DNA of 64,000 nt from the NCBI GenBank assembly GCA_024803745.1, contig JANJXV010000037.1:1921001-1985000 (forward strand), in the 5' to 3' direction. Source of the DNA: Megascapheus bottae. Taxonomy: Eukaryota; Chordata; Mammalia; Rodentia; Geomyidae. Position 1 is the stretch's first letter, and the number at the start of each line of letters is the position of its first letter. Shown piece after piece: positions 60,946 to 64,000 of the stretch. The position numbers and the translations under genes were made by a program. Under the pieces are notes generated by a model. It ran no database searches, was not told the DNA's origin, and saw only the letters and a program-made list of their open reading frames with translations.

Positions 60946-60961
60946 GCGCACGCGCGCGCGT
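60881..60961. repeat. (CG)n(CA)n(CGCA)n alternating purine-pyrimidine tract
   Basis: About 80 bp of unbroken alternation: gcgcgcgcgcacac, then GCAC units, ending cgcacgcgcgcgcgta. Unusually CpG-rich for an intron microsatellite. Confidence 0.97.
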
Positions 60962-61465
60962 AGGGGTTGGGGCCGAAGAGATATCTTTGGACCAAAATGT
61001 AATTCAGTCTTCTTAAGTTATTTTCATAATGAATGTCACTAATAAGATGAGATATAATGGTTGCTGCTAATAGTGTGATATTAAGTTCATGATGCCTGCA
61101 GCTTCCAGAAGTAACAATACATACATCAGGTGTCACCATCTTATTTCCATATGTGCAAATAAACTTCAGAAATAAACTTTTGTTAGCTCTTCCTTACACC
61201 TCTCTTTTACTGGTTCCCCCCCCCCATCATCCTAACCTGTTTCACTCTCCTGTCACTCATTTTTTCGGTGTTTATTAATTATACGAAGGGGTTTCACTGT
61301 GCATTTCAAAATTGCATGTATTGTGTTTCCCTAGCTACAAACTCTAATCAGTCCCCAAGTTACTTAACAAAATACAGTCTTCTAGCTTTGTATTCAAAAG
61401 TCTGTAGCATGTTTATGGATCTATGAAAAGGTCATAATGAAACCTTTTTTTTTTTAAAGATCTAG
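60962..61465. other. CSNK1A1: CSNK1A1 intron 2, unassigned
   Basis: About 500 bp with no recognised feature apart from a short C-run at 61217-61223. Confidence 0.4.
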
Positions 61466-61540
61466 GGCTTTAAAGGTGTGGATCAAATAGAGCACGTGCC
61501 TAGCAAGCATGAAGCCCTGAGTTCAAACTTTATTGCCACT
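61466..61540 (+). mobile_element. ID-like monomer
   Basis: Ggtgtggatcaaatagagca, tgcctagcaagcatgaagcc, gagttcaaactttattgcca. Confidence 0.85.
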
Positions 61541-61670
61541 GGGGCGGGGGGAGAAAAATGTCTCAAATCATTTTCCACCTCTGTTCTACCTTGTATGATG
61601 GAAGCCCATATTCAGAAATATGTCTGTTATTTCTCCTTTCTACCTTCCCTATCCATTTATCAGTGCAGCA

Positions 61671-61884
61671 GACTTTTTTTTTGGTTGGTCTGGGGCTTGG
61701 ATTCCGGGCCTGTGCATTGTCCCTGAACTCTTCAGCTCTAGACTACTCCTTGAGCCAGAGCACCACTACCTGTTTTCTAGTGGCTAATTGGAGATAAGTA
61801 GTGCCCGGGTAGCTTTGAACTGAAATCTTAGATCTCAGCCTCCTGAGTAGCTAGGATTACAGGTGTGAGCCCCCGTACCCAGCA
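61671..61884 (-). mobile_element. A-type SINE
   Basis: Ggtctggggcttggattccg to caggtgtgagcccccgtacc. Confidence 0.9.
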
Positions 61885-62127
61885 GCAGACCATTTTTGTA
61901 AGACCTATTTAAGCAAATTTGCTTGCCATTGTTATTTAGTCTGGGTTCTATTAAACTCCTTTGTTAGCTTCATTGAGTTTTACATATATTATTTATGCTT
62001 TTCCCTTTATTTGCATATATTAATTATACAGAGAAGATGGGTTTGTTGTAATATATACATCTATCTATATGCTTTGATCATATTTAACCCATTAACTTTA
62101 TCCTTTCATCTTTTTATTTTATTTTAG

Positions 62128-62555
62128 TGCCAGTCCTAGGGCTTGAATTCATCTTGGGTGCTGTCACTGAGCCTTTTTTTTTTTGCCAGTCCTGGGCTTG
62201 AGCTCAGGGTCTGAGCACTGTCCTTGGACTTTCTCAAGGCTAGAGCTCTACCACTTGAGCCTCAGCACCACTTCCGGCTTTTTTCTATGTATGTGGTACC
62301 GAGGAATCGAACCCGGGTCTTTATGCATGCCAGGCAAGCACTTTAACCACTAGGTCAAACTCCCGCCCCCCCCCCTTTTTTTTTTTTTAAAGGCTGCCAC
62401 TCTACCACTTGAGCCACAGTTCCAATTTCTCTTCCAGCCTTTTGGTGGCTACTTGAAGATGAGTCTCATAGACTGAACTCAGGCTGGCTTCAAACTATGA
62501 TTCTCAAATCTCCTGAGTAGTAAGGATTATAAGCAAGGAACACGGGACACTGGCG
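62128..62555 (-). mobile_element. A-type SINE split by a B-type SINE
   Basis: Left part 62128-62172 (gtcctagggcttgaattcat). Right part 62390-62555 (aggctgccactctaccactt to gtaaggattataagcaagg). Confidence 0.82.
62173..62389 (-). mobile_element. Young B-type SINE
   Basis: Gccagtcctgggcttgagct, ggtaccgaggaatcgaaccc gggtc, taggtcaaactcccgccccc. Bordered by T-runs on both sides and a C-run (62364-62373). Confidence 0.93.
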
Positions 62556-62567
62556 CTTGCCTCTTGC

Positions 62568-62742
62568 TTTTTTTTTTTTTTTTTTTGCCAGTTCTAATGC
62601 TTGAACTCAGGGCCTGGGCACTGTCATTGAGCTATCTCAAGGCTAGAGCTTTATCACTTGAGCCACAGCACCATTTCTGGCTTTTTCTGTGTATATGGTA
62701 CCGAGGAATGGAATCCACAGCTTCATGCATTTTGTAGGCCCC
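62568..62742 (-). mobile_element. B-type SINE
   Basis: 22-T run, gccagttctaatgcttgaac to aatccacagcttcatgcatt; outer ID unit cut short. Confidence 0.88.
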
Positions 62743-62879
62743 TTCATTCTGTTTTTATGCCTGATTATCTTTAAACTAGATTTAGTTTGTATATATGGGT
62801 TTAGGGGGAAGGAGATGAGAGACCAAAGAGGTATGATTTGGCTTAGTATTGTATTTTAGTCTACTAAAAGGAAACTCCA

Positions 62880-63170
62880 TGCAGTTCAGAAGAGGGTTTA
62901 TTGCATGAGGAAAGAGCAGACTCCTGCTGTCCAAGATGGAGTCGGGCGAGCAAGAGAGCTTATAGTGGGAAGTGAGAGATTATATAGGGGGTGGGGTATA
63001 GCCTCAGTGGAAGTGGCTGTAATCTCAGAAGATGGGGAAATACCCCAGACTGGGGGACCTCCCACTGCCCCCACGCATGCTAGTTGCCAGGGTTACAGGT
63101 GCTGGGCGGGATTTCCAGGGTACTGGGGGGAAAGAGCCAAGGGAAGATATTGTCTTTTTAATATTCTAAA
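62880..63170 (-). mobile_element. LTR of an endogenous retrovirus, minus strand (ERV1-like)
   Basis: Read on the minus strand: a TATA box tatataat (62986-62979), 80 bases later AATAAA (62902-62897), then a short U5 ending near ctgaactgca (62880). Between them is ctctcttgctcgcccgactc catcttgg, typical of gammaretrovirus-like R regions. Upstream is GC-richer U3 sequence. No internal viral genes and no sure target duplication are visible, so it is called a fragmentary or solo LTR lying antisense in CSNK1A1 intron 2. Confidence 0.65.
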
Positions 63171-63228
63171 TAAGTTCAGGTAACTAAATTCTAAAGATAC
63201 TGACATAAAACAAATAGAAAATAAAACC

Positions 63229-63425
63229 CCTAAGCCGATAGAGGTGGCTCCGGCCTGTAATCCTAGCTACTTAGGAGGCTGAGATCTGAGGATCAAGGTT
63301 CAAACCATTAGAAGTGGTTTAAACCAGAAGTGGTGCTGTGGCTCCAGGAGTAGGGTAGGGTAGTGGTGGTAGCCTTGAGAAGAGCTCAGGGGCAGCATCC
63401 AGGCCCAGAGTTCAAGCCCCATGAC
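63229..63425 (+). mobile_element. A-type SINE, internally shortened
   Basis: Gtggctccggcctgtaatcc to gagttcaagccccatgaccc. Confidence 0.88.
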
Positions 63426-63524
63426 CCCCACCCCACACACAAAATAATATTAAGAAGAACCCTTTTGCTTTTTTAATTGTCTCTTGTTACATAAATTGTT
63501 AAAAGTGTAAGAATCAAATTGGAG

Positions 63525-63608
63525 AATGTGAAGATGTGGCTCAAGTGGTAGAGCACTTGAGCAAATAGCTAAGCAGGAACTGGAGGCCCTGAGTTCAATT
63601 AAGCCCTA
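63525..63608 (+). mobile_element. SINE tail unit
   Basis: Gtggctcaagtggtagagca, aggccctgagttcaattaag. Confidence 0.75.
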
Positions 63609-63732
63609 ATCTCAGATAGGGACATTACCATAGTGTACTTAGCAACAGCTCATCATATACTTACTATTAAAAATATCTTAGGTAAGATGAGTTTCTAACC
63701 TGAACACTTATAGAAAATTGAGGGACTTTTGT

Positions 63733-63885
63733 GGTGATGTTTTGTGGCAGCTGGGCCTAAGACTGGGTCTACCACTGAGTCACAGCTCACTTTCCTGCCC
63801 AAGTTAATTGGCTTTGAACTGTAGTCTTCAGATATTAGCTTCCTGAGTAGCAAGGATTACAGGCTTGAGCCATCAGTGCCCATCT
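63733..63885 (-). mobile_element. A-type SINE, shortened
   Basis: Gtctaccactgagtcacagc to caggcttgagccatcagtgc. Confidence 0.8.
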
Positions 63886-64000
63886 GAAGTGAGATTTTTA
63901 TGTTGGTATATTTTAGATTTAAATCAAGTCAGATTTCAGTTAATGCTTACTCATCTAATAAAAGCAACTTTTGCTTTTTAAAGGTTTAGAAGAGCTGGCG

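Noticed and set aside
60881..60961. CRISPR-like or other short regular repeat array
   Set aside because: Units are 2-4 bp with no spacers; it is a microsatellite in a mammalian genome.
49748..64000. CSNK1A1 exon 3 within the window
   Set aside because: No splice-flanked sequence encoding the next conserved kinase segment (starting W-Y-G after the split Arg) was found; it must lie beyond the right edge.

Overview
This is a stretch of mammalian, almost certainly rodent, nuclear DNA. It holds the 5' ends of two spliced genes that point away from each other, separated by about 26 kb without a recognisable gene. The rest is dense SINE insertion, simple repeats and older repeats. The organism call rests on SINEs with ID/BC1-like tRNA modules and B1-like modules. 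They occur as two composite families that, from memory, most resemble those of geomyoid rodents (kangaroo rats, pocket mice, pocket gophers); the genus is not established.

Names used below: 'A-type SINE' = a B1/7SL-like head (cctgtaatcctagctactc) joined to a tRNA-like tail with box-A-like gtggctcaagtggtagag and box-B-like gagttcaagcccc, about 200-230 bp. 'B-type SINE' = two ID-like units in tandem, about 190-200 bp, starting gggagtttggcctagtgg and ending in an A-run. 'T-type tail' = the 3' end of an autonomous retroposon, probably LINE-1, recognised by tgtaacccctctgtacatca followed by an A-rich end. SINE boundaries are good to about 10-15 bp.

Layout. (1) 1-22.8 kb: 5' part of ARHGEF37 on the minus strand. 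Coding exons lie at 7905-7720, 6024-5901 and 4382-4235. A CpG island at about 22.4-22.85 kb holds the promoter and an untranslated first exon, and intron 1 is about 14.6 kb. Later exons lie beyond the left edge. (2) 22.9-48.1 kb: intergenic. It contains a MIR, a 425-bp solo LTR with a perfect 6-bp target duplication, a second LTR-like stretch, a processed TMEM208 pseudogene and many SINEs. (3) 48.1-49.6 kb: CpG-island promoter of CSNK1A1 (casein kinase 1 alpha, plus strand). Exon 1 codes at 49072-49194 and exon 2 at 49641-49747. (4) 49.75-64 kb: CSNK1A1 intron 2, which runs off the right edge. Its first 2.3 kb is nearly free of SINEs. The rest holds SINEs, LINE fragments and an antisense LTR.

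The divergent ARHGEF37/CSNK1A1 pair fits the gene order I recall for human 5q32. The two genes have separate CpG islands 26 kb apart, so they do not share a core promoter. I found no new coding system. The points of interest are the insertion histories (perfect target duplications, nested and compound insertions, a roughly 41-bp micro-insertion), promoter motifs of CSNK1A1, and repeat-free blocks that may be regulatory.
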